Source: Oryzias latipes (lineage: Eukaryota; Chordata; Actinopteri; Beloniformes; Adrianichthyidae). From it: a DNA stretch of 64,000 bases. The translations under genes and the position numbers were made by a program. The notes beneath the pieces are model-generated. The model was given only the letters and a program-made list of their open reading frames with translations. It was not told the DNA's origin and ran no database searches. Shown piece after piece: positions 37,101 to 58,600 of this stretch. How positions within the stretch are numbered: position 1 is the stretch's first letter; every line of letters starts with the position of its first letter. The stretch spans positions 9,387,015 through 9,451,014 of the forward strand of contig NC_019869.2 in assembly GCF_002234675.1 (NCBI RefSeq), read 5' to 3'.

Positions 37101-39319
37101 ATGATATAAGAAGGTGTCACAAAAACCTCTCCATCATGAGAGTAGAACAGGAGAAAATTAACTTAAGTCATAAGCAGGAGAAACAGGAATCACTGTATTA
37201 CAAGACCTAGTCTTTCATTCAGAGCTTGTACAAAAAAAAAACACCTGAACGTGCTTGGAGTCACTAAGATTAACGGAGGCTGAAGCGCCACGAGATTCTC
37301 CTCAGACACACATGCATCGCGTGGTTGCCATGGTGAGACGCAAAGAGGTGCCATGTTGAGAGGAAGAGCGGAGCGAGAGAGTTGCAGTGAACACAGAGAA
37401 TTCAGTGTTAGTGCTCTGTCTGTCTTGATTTTCAATCAACTGTCAAAAAAAAAAATCCACCTAAGGTCTAAAAGACACACACAGTGACCCAGACACATTA
37501 ATAGGAATTCAATTTTCATTTTGAGGTATTTTGTTCCGCTCAGATTCACATCCTTAGCAGCTGTCTGTCTGAACATCCAGGGATCACAACAGCAGGACTC
37601 CAAACCTAAATGCATTCCTTCAGGGGAATTTTCATTAGAAAAATGACAATATTTGGATTTTTAATTGGGATTTTGCTGATAACCTCTGGCACTACATTGT
37701 CACCATAGTAACAGGTTTTACCTGAGGTCATTGTGATTGGCTAGACTCCCAGCGGCTTTAACATGAGCATGATGGAATGATATAAGGATGCTTAGATGGA
37801 CTCGAACTCAAACTGCTGACTGCCACACCAGGTGTCAATCATCACAGTAGATCAAAACTGATCCTTTATGTGCTTTTGCTGTTTTTTTTTTCTTTGTCGT
37901 GTTTGCCATCGTTTCCACCTTCGACTAGCCAGCCCTCTAACAGTCATCCATTCACTTCTATGAATTTCAAATTTCCGGACTATAAATAGTCTTTTCTTCC
38001 CACCTCTCCTGTGGGAAATAATAATGATCTGATCTATGGTGACATCTCATGAGCTGTCTGGGGCAGAGGGGCCAGATGGACCTCACAGCATGCAGCCTTT
38101 AAAACTGTGGACACGCCCTTTCCATAGAGATGGATACTTTTGATTTAGAAATTGAATATTTGCTCATTTCGTAAAGATTATACTAGAGGCATCTGAAAAA
38201 ACGACCAAAAAATAGAGTGACAGTATTCTAATCCACCAAAAAAAAAAATCAACTATTGCAATACTTTAATTTGAAATTAGGCAGAAAAAAAATGACCAAA
38301 ACATATGCATCAAATAAAAAAATGTTTGGATGAACATTAAATGAATGTTACAGCATTATCACAAAATTAATCTTGTTTTGTGGCATTTTTGTGGGTAATC
38401 TGCTGTTTATTCGAAGCACTAAATATAATTAAAGGAAAGAAAACCTATTCACTAGTCATGAGGTCAAAAAGAACAATTCCATAATTGGAATTATTAAGAC
38501 CTCCCCTCCACATGGTGTCTGCCTTCAATCATGACAGGGAGGGCGGCAGGCGCGTTGTGCCGGTCATTATGTGGCTGCGTTTACGCCTGGTTGCGCATGG
38601 AGACCGCGGGTTGCGGGGACCAAAGGCGTCGCGGGTTTCGGCGGCTGCGTGGAACACCTGCGACCCCTTTGCGTGGACGGCCATCCCTGTTGCTGGGCAG
38701 CGGCAGAAAGCTCATTTTTATATTCCCGAGATCCTCCTGGTTTCTAGCGGTGCTTTGGGCGCAGGCGCATACCCACCAGCAGGCAGACAAAGCGAACTAT
38801 ATGGCTGTAGTGTGAGGTTTTTTTTTTTTTTAAACCGGACATCATTTGAATGTCCTGAGGAATTTAGTGCAGACATTGACCCTTCTTTTTATCGGGTGCC
38901 TTTTCGTCGTTTGGCTGCATTTTAACAAAAATTCAATCTAGATTGATTAATGTTTGAATTAAAAAGCCATTATCACACCCTGCCAGTCTGATAGGACCTG
39001 ATGGTTCAGACCCATTTGTCTTTTCTTTTAATAACTTAAGCAAAACGTTGGAAATCTGCCAGGTAAATTGACACTGTCTGGTGCAAAACGTTATGTCTAA
39101 TCTTTCCCCAGTCAAAGTCACCAAAAGCCGATTTGATTTAATGACCCAAAAATCCTTTTGGACAATGTTTTCATCAATTGCAGGTGCGGTCTGATTCTCG
39201 CACGTGTGACACAATCAAAGGTTGAGTCGGTTCTTACCGTGAGCAGACAGGGAGGTGATGACCATCGAGATGGCCAAAAGCACCTGCCAGCTCCACAAAC
39301 GAGCGTCCCCGCGCGCCAT
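22131..39319 (-). CDS. cspg5: Chondroitin sulfate proteoglycan 5 (neuroglycan C)
   Basis: Single-pass membrane proteoglycan of neural tissue. Family knowledge links it to neurite growth and synapses through its EGF-like domain. Coding exons (minus): 39319-39238, 33960-33192, 32343-32155, 31208-31046, 22319-22131. All have GT/AG borders and phases 1, 2, 2, 0, and join to 463 codons plus stop. Residues 1-27 are a signal peptide (MARGDARLWSWQVLLAISMV...). A His-rich then acidic, Pro-rich ectodomain follows, with WGLSDFYDD matching the conserved acidic core. An eight-Cys EGF-like region spans 244-298 (FCRCNVQEYIWNKGTRC). The membrane helix is about 306-328 (...VLLMLFMIIVFFAKRLY). The cytoplasmic tail has the conserved QPNVRKLCDTP and NLAYYDNIICQ and ends NKLQNNLV, near-identical to the mammalian ending. 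The ectodomain is shorter than in mammals. QKSGDS is the clearest Ser-Gly candidate for a glycan chain. Confidence 0.97.
22571..22769. mobile_element. AACCCTTGTG MITE, intact copy D
   Basis: A complete 199-bp copy in CSPG5 intron 4, with ends AACCCTTGTGCTATCTTTG and, inverted, AACCCTTGTGCTATCCTAG. It contains the uninterrupted 'aatgttaaagtgcc' site where the mariner entered copy B. Confidence 0.9.
23993..25340 (+). pseudogene. Transposon SWIM zinc-finger protein remnant
   Basis: Four exon-like blocks: 23,993-24,152 (MAEPRVFSKSLSCVPKFTS...EEFIHHYQ), 24,705-24,882, about 25,013-25,108, and from 25,262. The second reads AFVCSCVAAKGFCNHIVAIL, a SWIM finger C-x-C-x(n)-C-x-H. The third reads IHPEPVSELMVQKPK, typical of the fish transposon-encoded SWIM/YqaJ proteins. 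Nothing resembling the YqaJ nuclease domain follows, so the 3' half is deleted. Phase between blocks 1 and 2 does not clearly close. Confidence 0.65.
25759..26052 (-). pseudogene. DDE transposase C-terminal remnant
   Basis: The minus strand reads FLVQDLLTDIGSKIIIRPF, then FSKEETEQTAAITRLRIMVE and RVISRIKSFHIRNTDGQCES to a stop at 25,759. This matches the C-terminus of HARBI1/DDE_Tnp_4-type transposases (…R-I-x-V-E-R-x-I-x-R-I-K). The expected D-K-x-F block before it (DDVMADK) is in another frame, so at least one frameshift exists. Catalytic residues upstream are not recovered. Confidence 0.75.
28045..28245 (+). repeat. tRNA-headed fish dispersed repeat
   Basis: GTTGCATGTTGGTTCAATGG, then GCCTCACAGTGAGAAGGCCC and GGTTCAAATCC (B-box-like), then TGTGTGG...GGGTTTTCTCCAGGC. 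This is the widespread fish repeat whose copies run 'ggcggcacggtggcgcagtgg ... gttttctccggg'. Another copy is at 58,683-58,985 and a 3' part at about 42,580-42,735. Confidence 0.65.
28613..29190 (+). pseudogene. LINE (L2/CR1-like) C-terminal fragment
   Basis: The frame from 28,613 reads QNSAARFITRTQSFHNITPV, then LQQLHWLPVAFRIQFKLLLY, the conserved C-terminal part of fish L2/CR1-clade LINE polymerases. A later block GDEA-like (CCAACTCTGGAACTCTCTCC) and the tail CTGAAAGGCGCTTTTAAATA with (ATT)n mark the 3' end. Frames are broken. It sits in CSPG5 intron 4. The same tail type appears inverted at about 56,025-56,130. Confidence 0.8.
29191..31045. other. CSPG5 intron 4, no feature
   Basis: No exon, repeat edge or RNA gene could be supported. 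There is a short (AC)n near 29,780 and an A13 run near 30,357. Confidence 0.5.
31930..32120 (-). repeat. TTAA-family repeat copy beside CSPG5 exon 3
   Basis: GGAGAATTTCTAATGAACTG, TTTTTTGGCTAAAAAATAAG and AAAGATGATCGGAGTGGGTC then TTTAA: the inverted form of the TTAAAGTCC family. Its TTAA edge lies 34 bp past the exon 3 donor (32,155). Another part lies at about 31,260-31,480 in the same intron (intron 3). Confidence 0.6.
34010..34290 (-). repeat. Dispersed MITE-like repeat, copy 2 of 3
   Basis: The inverted counterpart of 1,771-2,085: the reverse complement gives TTAACTCTTTGACACCCGAA then AGCTTCAGCTCCGGTG... and AGCTGATTCACGTTGATCG. In CSPG5 intron 1, 50 bp beyond the exon 2 acceptor. Confidence 0.55.
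34345..34650 (-). repeat. Retroposon 3' end with (TTGAT)n tail
   Basis: Read on the minus strand this ends CATATGACAATAAACTACG followed by four TTGAT units. The AATAAA plus pentamer tail is typical of a LINE or SINE 3' end common in fish. No coding part remains. Confidence 0.55.
35050..35522 (-). mobile_element. hAT-like MITE, copy 1 of 3
   Basis: Edges GCTACGTTCACTCCAGGCAT and GTGCGGTGTGAACCTAGC are inverted. The interior (GGTGGGAAATGTCAAAGTGG, GGTGGCACTTCC) is the reverse complement of blocks at 43,590-43,925 and 49,815-50,385. In CSPG5 intron 1. Confidence 0.65.
35900..36935. mobile_element. PIF/Harbinger-like element, 1.03 kb
   Basis: Perfect 17-bp inverted ends GGGTGTATTCAGACTGG (35,903-35,919) and CCAGTCTGAATACACCC (36,916-36,932), flanked on both sides by TAA. 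A 3-bp TWA target duplication is the PIF/Harbinger hallmark. The interior repeats the words 'gtctgaatacaccc' and 'ccggaccaaa' several times, and no transposase frame was found. Lies in CSPG5 intron 1. Confidence 0.8.
36940..38480. other. CSPG5 intron 1, no feature
   Basis: No exon or recognisable repeat was found in this stretch. AT-rich toward the right end. Confidence 0.5.
38530..38800. other. GC- and CpG-rich block in CSPG5 intron 1
   Basis: A 270-bp CpG-rich patch (ggcggcaggcgcgttgtgcc, cgcgggtttcggcggctgcg) about 500 bp inside intron 1, apart from the promoter island. Open frames on both strands lack recognisable motifs and splice sites. It could be an alternative first exon or an enhancer-like CpG patch; the sequence alone does not decide. 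Confidence 0.4.
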
Positions 39320-39740
39320 AACGCACGTTTCCTCTCCGTGACCCGGTGATCGATGCAAGCTGGATTCCTTCCCTTAGTTCGTCTCACCGGTCAGATGTAG
39401 CTAATCCTCCCCGCAGATCCTCCCGAAGTTCAGACCTCCATTATTGCCTGTACGGACGCGTGAACACCTCAAAGACGCGTGGGCTCTCCCACGTCCTCGC
39501 GCGGCTGCTCTCTGCTCCGCACCTTTAGCGCGTGTTCCTTCAGTCTGCGCTTGACAGCAGCGGCGGCGGCGGCTCCAGGAGGAGTTGTAGTAGTAAAGCG
39601 CGCGACCAGCGGTGGGTCTGCAGAAACCACACGGGATCGACGCCGAACGCCTGCGCGCGATTTGCGCAAGCGGCTACATCCGCGGTGTGCGCGCACACTA
39701 AAGTGCCAACGCTCTGGTGCAAACACGCACGGTCCGTGAA
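39320..39740 (-). promoter_or_regulatory. CSPG5 CpG-rich promoter and 5' UTR region
   Basis: Sequence just upstream (minus strand) of the CSPG5 start codon is CpG-rich (gcgcgcgatttgcgcaagcg near 39,650, gacagcagcggcggcggcgg near 39,554), in contrast with the AT-rich surroundings. No clear TATA box was seen. The transcription start cannot be placed from sequence. Confidence 0.6.
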
Positions 39741-40119
39741 TAACTTGTAGATCTGCTGTTGGACTGCCACCTCTGTTGTCAGTAGATGTCAATATGCTCC
39801 ATTTCACAGCACAGCGTGATTCTCCGTGGGTGGTGTTTTGTATGTCAGTGGGTTATTGGGTGCGTGTCGCCTTTGGGCAAGCAGAGAAAGGTTTGCAAAT
39901 GCTGTGAAGGTGTTAATGTGCGTGCAAGTGCCTGGATAATCTTCTTTAGTGACATAAAGAATCCAGACAATAGCATCTGCTGCTGCTTCTTCACACAAAA
40001 CTGCTGACCTGAAGACACCTTCTCCTTTTTTTATATATAAATGTCTGAACTCGACAATCAGCCACAAAACTGCCAGCAGAGGTCTAGAAAGACTATTAGG
40101 GGCATAACAATTAATCAAA

Positions 40120-42575
40120 TAATCGATTTTTATTCCTATGATCCAACCAAATCAATCTGAGGCAAGGTCGACCTATACCATGATAAAACATTTCAAAATG
40201 AAATAAAATTATTATAAATGATGGTGTTTCCACTAGTTGGATTGAGATACTGTAGGTTTATTTTACTATAAGTTAAAAATGACCAAGTGTCATCCCAGCA
40301 GACAACACATGATGCAGCAAAAACTGACCAGTCCATCATTCCAGTCCAATGTGCGGAAATACTTTGAATTTAGCAAAGACATGACGGACAGTTTGCTAGA
40401 ATGTCCTAATATTGTTCTATTTGGATTATTTTGATGTGGATAAACAACAGTGGGCTGAACTTTAGGAAACTAAATGGGTTTGCCAGTAATTCTTGTTTAC
40501 TTGTTTGTAAACATATTTAAATATCTTGAAAGAAATGAAAGGAATCTGGAAAACTTCCCCTGCATTGTTCAGTGACAGGTATTTATCTCTGAGTCACACT
40601 GGTTGAAGTTTTGGCTAAAGATGTCCTGGATCGATCATAGGTCAGGGAATCGGATCGTCAACCAGAAATTGAGATCTGAATTGAATCATTACGATATCCT
40701 CCAATGCATGAAAAAGACAAAGAAGGAGAGTTGATTTGGGTGGGAGAGTTCTCCAAATGAAGGATAATGTTCACTGAAATGCTGCCAAACAGAGTGGAAC
40801 AAACCTGCATCCACAACATCCCTGCTCACATCATCCATGCCAAATGCTCACATTTATTCATTGCATATGCTTTGAAATCTTTGATGAACAGATTATATTT
40901 GTTGACTAAAGAGTTAGAAGGGGCTCTTTGCTGTGCATCAGGAACAGATGGATCTCACTGGGAAAGACTGCAAAAAAGAAGACACTTAATTTGAGGCCAA
41001 GCTCAGTATGTGTGTGTGCTCTGTCCTCTAGTTTTTCCATCCTGTTCTTGTGTTGAACAGTGAGGGGTGGACAGGATGTCCAAGACCTCTCCATCTCAGA
41101 AAGAGTGGCTGTGGAAAAAAACTGCAGGATTTTACTGGTTAGACAGCCCACGGGCCGCCCCACCGTTGGGGTGAAGGTAGAATATCAGGGGGGTTAGCAA
41201 GGCTGAATGCAGTCACTGTTCCCGTAAACATGATGGCCTGCAAAAATCTAAAATGAACAAAAGAAATACCGCACCCCACCCCCTGCCCCCCTAAAAATAA
41301 TGAATGGACTTAGCAGCCCATCACGCTTGCCTTTACCTATATGTGGCCTTAACAGAAAACGTAAAAAATAAACCAATTTTCACCATAAATCCCAAAGGCT
41401 GGGCAGAATAATGCGTTTCCAATGCTGCAGTTATTTGTTTCAGCCAAAGCTCCTTATCTAAGAAGGAATCTGTTCTTTTATCCATTAAACAAGCCTTTTT
41501 TCCCAATTTTTTATTTTATTTTATTTAGGGCTGGCTTATTTTTTTACATGGAACAATGATGCTTTCAAATTATTGATAAATGTTATTAACCAATTTTTGC
41601 AAAAATCAAAATTCAGACTTTATTTTATGATATTGCTATTTTTGAGCTGACGGCAAAGATGTTTCGTGTGGATTTTAAAAAAAACCTGTTATTTCAATGT
41701 TGATGCAAACTGTAAATGAAAATCAGCAAATGCCCTCAAAGCATCAGTCTGTTGCCACAAGACCTGCAGGGTTTTAATAGATCAGCAGGGACTTATCTCT
41801 TCCAAGCACATGCTAAGCTCTGTGACTCAAAGGAAGTGACAATAGAGGAGATCCAGACACCTGTGAGGACGGCAAACCAACCAGAGCCGCTGAAAGGGCA
41901 CAGAGGAAGTTCTGTTCATGCACATCAGTGCGCAAAGATGTCCTGTGTGGCTTTTAATTTCTAGAATGTGATATATTTCTATTAACCGGGTTTCGCGCCT
42001 CTATGCTAGTTTTATTTTCAAGTAACATTTACTTTTTTCCAATATTCTTTCTTTCTTTTTTTTGCTCCTCTGGCTTAATGCAACTGTCCTTTGGTCCATA
42101 GTAAATGTGAAGTGTGAGATTAAAACCTGGGCTGCCATTAGGTGATGACACAGCTGCATGCATGGCGCTGTAAAACAGTGTACAATTGCATAAACTCCCT
42201 GCTATAGTGATAACCTGGCACCATATTATGCAGCATTGGGCACAGATGCATAAAAAGCCAACGTGCAGCAGGCTGTTCAGGTGTTGCTTCACAAATAAAG
42301 TCATCGAAAAAGTATATTCTTTTTCCTCATATATTTGCAATTTCCTTGATAATGTGATCAAGAAATATTTCTTAGAATTTCTGGGGACGTTTAAAAGTCT
42401 TCTTGCATTGGGGGTGGGGTCATATTCTGGTCTTTTTTTGGCCAGTGTCCTGCTTTATTAGATATACCTCTAGCGTTAGTGATTGCAAGGATCATTTTAT
42501 CAATAATAAGCTACAAAGGTAGAAAACAAGACCATCAGGAGCAATGTGGGCTCCAGTGTCTGTCCAAGCACACTT
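40120..42575. other. Intergenic between CSPG5 and SMARCC1, no gene
   Basis: The same-strand genes SMARCC1 (upstream) and CSPG5 are separated by about 4 kb. No coding exon is supported here. The sequence is mostly AT-rich with no repeat edge I could define. Confidence 0.5.
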
Positions 42576-42784
42576 CAACACATGAACAAGCGAAGCGGGA
42601 ACAGAACCTGCAACCTTCTGATCAGAGGTTTAGGTGTGAATACGTGTATGAGTCATGTGTCACCATGTGACCCTGTGATGGACCGAAACTATCCAGAATG
42701 AACCCAGAGAACAAGCGGGTATAGATTATGGATAAATGATCCAAAACACTTGCAGATGAAAAAACATCTCAAGAAATTGAATTT

Positions 42785-42983
42785 AACCCTTGTGCTATCT
42801 TAGATGACCCCACCCTTACAGTGACGTGTTCTCCCTACCATGACAAAGGTGGAAAGATTTCATGTAATCCATGGACACCAGTGAAGATCACAAATCATTG
42901 AAGAAAAAAGGTTCAGAGCACTGTCTAGTGGGTCTAGATGACCCAACTCCCAATGGTAAAGTGCCTAGGATAGCACAAGGGTT
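42785..42983. mobile_element. AACCCTTGTG MITE, intact copy C
   Basis: A complete 199-bp copy, ends AACCCTTGTGCTATCTTAG and, inverted, AACCCTTGTGCTATCCTAG. It abuts a partial copy (about 42,990-43,160) of the repeat duplicated at 6,771-7,290. Lies just past the SMARCC1 3' end. Confidence 0.9.
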
Positions 42984-43224
42984 CCATACCGGTACTATCT
43001 ATATATTGTAAACTTAAAATGTTCCAATTTAGTCTGAAGAATTATTCAGTTAGTATACTTCCTGCACTTGGTACATGGTCTATAATAGACCTACTATATT
43101 TATACTGATACTGAAATATACTTCATAAAATAAACTTCAAGTGTACTACTTTTTGCTTCAGATAGTGTAACATGCATACACCAAACAGGAACAGAAAACA
43201 CGTTCAGTTCAATAGAAAAACAAG

Positions 43225-43230
43225 TTTAAT
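43225..43230 (-). terminator. Candidate SMARCC1 poly(A) signal ATTAAA
   Basis: ATTAAA on the minus strand, 245 bp past the SMARCC1 stop codon (43,475). It is the first plausible signal in the 3' flank; cleavage would fall near 43,205. Confidence 0.45.
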
Positions 43231-43474
43231 GAGTTAAGTACAGATTTCTCAACTCATGACATGAACACAGATAGTTCACAGAAAGACTAGCCGAGCTTTA
43301 GACCAGATACATTTCAACTTGACATGTTTTTGAAGCCTTCAGTCTAAAACACAGAACTAAGGATGAATTACAGACTTGGGTCTGAGTGGCTGTTTTTTAA
43401 CAATGTGAAAGGCATTGGTCTGGTGGGTTTCAGGAGCAGACATTTTTCTTCGCGTGTCCCATTCGGTGGTCCGT

Positions 43475-55058
<11,584 letters not shown>

Positions 55059-55653
55059 TGTGGCCACAACAAAACGACATTAATTTCAAACGTTACGCAA
55101 AACTGGCTAGCGCGATCGCTAGCGTTTGTATTCTCGTTTTCTCTCGCGAGATTTTACTTAGAAATTTCTCCGTAAAGGTTTGCTTTATTTTCTTAGTGTT
55201 CGTTTGTCTTTTTTAAGCACGATTTCTTTTGTAAACATCACGTGTTTCAAAAACTTTCAAACCATTTTATTTTTGAAAATGAAAATAGAGTATAATATAC
55301 TACAGAAATGTGATCCAAAACATTTATTTTGAAATACTAGGAAATGGTTAACGAGAACAGACAAGATAACGTGTTAAGAGAAATGCGTTAGTACAGTTTT
55401 ATATAATTGCACCACTTAAAAAACAATACTAGTCTATGTTGCTAGTTTGTTTTAATTCCTAATAGTTTATACCAATCGTCGTGTTCGGTTATTGAGATTG
55501 CGACAATAACTTCCGGGAGGTTTACTTTTCTGGTAAATATTGCTTAAGTACTTAAAATATAATCAATAGTCGTCTGGATGACAGCTCTTTCCTCCTTGTG
55601 AGTAAAAACCTCTTATCATATTGTTACTCTATCATTTCAGGCTCTGAGATGTC
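55059..55653. promoter_or_regulatory. Bidirectional promoter, SMARCC1/ASTE1
   Basis: The two start codons (SMARCC1 at 55,058 minus; ASTE1 at 55,654 plus) are divergent and 595 bp apart. The region contains CGCGATCGCTAGCG and TCTCTCGCGAGATTTT near 55,110-55,155; TCTCGCGAGA is a perfect palindrome known in human TATA-less, often divergent, promoters. Just before the ASTE1 start, CTATCATTTCAG resembles an acceptor, so ASTE1 may have a non-coding first exon here. Confidence 0.65.
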
Positions 55654-58600
55654 ATGGGTGTAAAGGGTTTGACCACGTTTGTGGAGGGGAACCACAACTT
55701 CCTTCAAAACCATAAGTTCAAGAACAGCCGCCTGGTTGTAGATGGCTGCAGCCTGTACTTCTACCTCTATTTTAACCATGGACTGGACCAACTGCATGGG
55801 GGGGATTATGATGCCTTCGCTTGCCTGCTCAACCAGTTCCTTTCTGCTTTGGCAGCCTGCAACATCCAAGCATTTGTGGTACTTGATGGAGGTAAGAGTA
55901 GGTCTTATCTTTAGGCTTCAGATTTTGAAGCACATTTTAAATGACATGGCTTAAAGCGTTAAAGTAAATTTGGATTTGGTTTATTCCAAACAAATATAGA
56001 CAAACAACAGAAACAGAATAAATAAGAATACATTTTATTTATAAGGTGCCTTTCTGGGCACTCAAGGTCGCCGCACAACATGTATACAGCATAAGAAATA
56101 CAATAAACAGTTAAAACAACAGCAATTTAAATACATACACAGGTAAATAAAATGTATATGAAAACATGAAAAATAGATCTATACAGAGATATACACAGAA
56201 CTGAGGATAATTAGTCATAAAATGATTGGAAAGTGTATATACATACACATGCATGTAAATAACTCGGTTATAATTACTCTTCATCATAAATAAACCTATT
56301 AGCTCTTATGCATACAGAACAAATCCCATATTAGGAGTTTAATAATTGCTTGAAAGGGAGAAAGGGAAGCAGACCTATTTAATCCCACCGCTGTTACATT
56401 TTAGTTGACTTTTTAACTTTTACATAAACTGTCATTATCAGGTTCTTAACTTCTGATCAGTTATTTATACCAGCATGGTCATAAATAAAATAAAAAAACA
56501 AGTATTAATTAATTCAAACAAAAAAAAGATTAATTAGATAAGAAGACATAATTATAGGAATCATTATAACATCACAGATAAAGTATCAACATTAAGTGCA
56601 TGTTTGTCTCTAAAATATTATTGCAATAGACAAGAAATTGTTATTGCAAATCACATTATAGATAGTCACAAAGGAGTCATTTGTATAAATAAGTTGTGTG
56701 CTTATTGAGATGATTAGAAAATACTATTGCTTTAATAATTCATATTTTATTCATTTTATTTATTTAATTATGACTGTTATTATTTGGTCAAAATCAGCAT
56801 CCTTGTCACAACTACACCAGGTTACAGAAATGGTTATGATGTTAAATGAAAGGTCCATATTCTGTAAATTGTCCAGGGTGACTCCACGGTTGGTAATCCA
56901 TCTTTTGCTGTCACATAAACAGCCTTTCTTCTGGTTTAACAGAGTTCTTGAAATTCTCCGTGCTGTCATGTGTGCAGACAGTGTTTATCAGGGTCCTTGT
57001 TCTTCTGCAGCTGTTATCAGAGTTACGGAAAAATACATGAAAACTCTATGTGGTCCCATATTCCAAAACCCCTCTTTAAACAGTAACAGGAGGAACGGAC
57101 TTACTTTTGAAATTTTCTTTTTGAGATCCATGAGATTCCAAGAGTTTTATCCTACGATCAACGACACATCCTCTAGTTTTGCAAGTTTATTTTCAACCAC
57201 AACCTCATCCCTCATGGATGAAATTATACAACGATTTTAGTTTGTAGAAAATCTACATTCAATCACGATTGGGTTTGATAAAAATATTATTCAGGTTAAA
57301 GACCTAACTGATAACCTTTTGACCTTCATTGCCTGGATAGAAAAATACCTTCTTTTCACGCAGCCTAAAATATTTTAAGAATGTTTGTTGAGCACCCCCC
57401 CCCACTGCTCTGATTCAGTTAATCAATCATAAGTCACAAAGGGTATTTGTCTCATTGCCAATATTACAAATTTTTTGCGTCATACATTTAAATGGTAATA
57501 ACATGTCTCTAAAAGATGACATAAAACAGAAAAGCTTCTTTTCAAACATTTTTTTTAAGTCAGTTTACAGTCACTAATCAAAATGTAATCAATGGCCTAT
57601 TTTACCCAACGTCAAAGAAACCCATTTTAGATTTATAGACTTATATCTATTCTATGGCTGAATTTCTTAGAACAAATTTTGTGTTGAACCTTGCATTATT
57701 TGGGAATTGAATGATGAAACTTTAGAAAATTTGTTTTTCTCCTGTAAATATTCCAAATTTTTCTGGATAAACATTAGAAATTAGATTAATGCATTTTGTG
57801 TGCTTCAGTGGTATTAACATTTTTGGAAAATGTAGCTGATTCATTCTCCAATATTACTGACATTGTTCATTACTCTGCAAATATCACATTTCTTGCAGTA
57901 AATGGAAAGGCAGCAAGTCTTCATTCCCATGTTTTTTAAATTAATTCAAACTCGTTAAAACCATGAAAACCTGGAAAACTGTTAAAGCAAATTTGTTGTT
58001 TTACTTTTTTCCTTTCATTTTTTTGTTCCTTTTTTACTTTGTACAGCCCCTGTAAGGTTCTGTTATGTTACTGTCCTCTACGAGAAAGTGCACAGTGCAG
58101 TGTGTTCTGTCCCTGTGCCGGTCCCCAGCCCGGATACAACACGGGGTTGTGTCAGGAAGGGGCTTGCGGTGTTTAAAAAATCTCTGCTAAACCACTTGTG
58201 TGTGAATTTAGAGATGGCTATGGATATGCCCAAAGGTGAACAACAGCAACAATCCACATGAAATATCAGTTTGCACCGTTTTTACCGTTTTTCTTTTACC
58301 GTGTGTAGAAAAATTGCAGTTTGTTAGGTTGTAACACAGATTTGTGTTTTCATTATTACAAAGGAATGGACCCCAGTGATAAGAAGTTTGCTACGTTGCG
58401 GGAACGCATGCAGGCGAAGATCAAAGACGCAGATCACATCTGTCACGGTCGAAACGGCTCCGTCCTGCCCCTCCTCACCAGAGACGTCTTCATTCAGGTC
58501 CTCATCCAGAGAGGAGTCCCGCTGGTTCAGTGTCCGGCTGAGGCTGACTGGGAGATAGCATGCTTGGCATACAACTGGAAGTGTCCAGTGCTGACAAATG

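Noticed and set aside
38485..38925. 146-codon open frame in a CpG-rich patch
   Set aside because: CpG-rich composition keeps frames open on both strands. There is no clear acceptor/donor pair and no protein similarity I recognise.
56698..57240. 180-codon open frame in ASTE1 intron 1
   Set aside because: No recognisable domain, no splice context, AT-rich, next to a LINE tail on the opposite strand; more likely repeat-derived.
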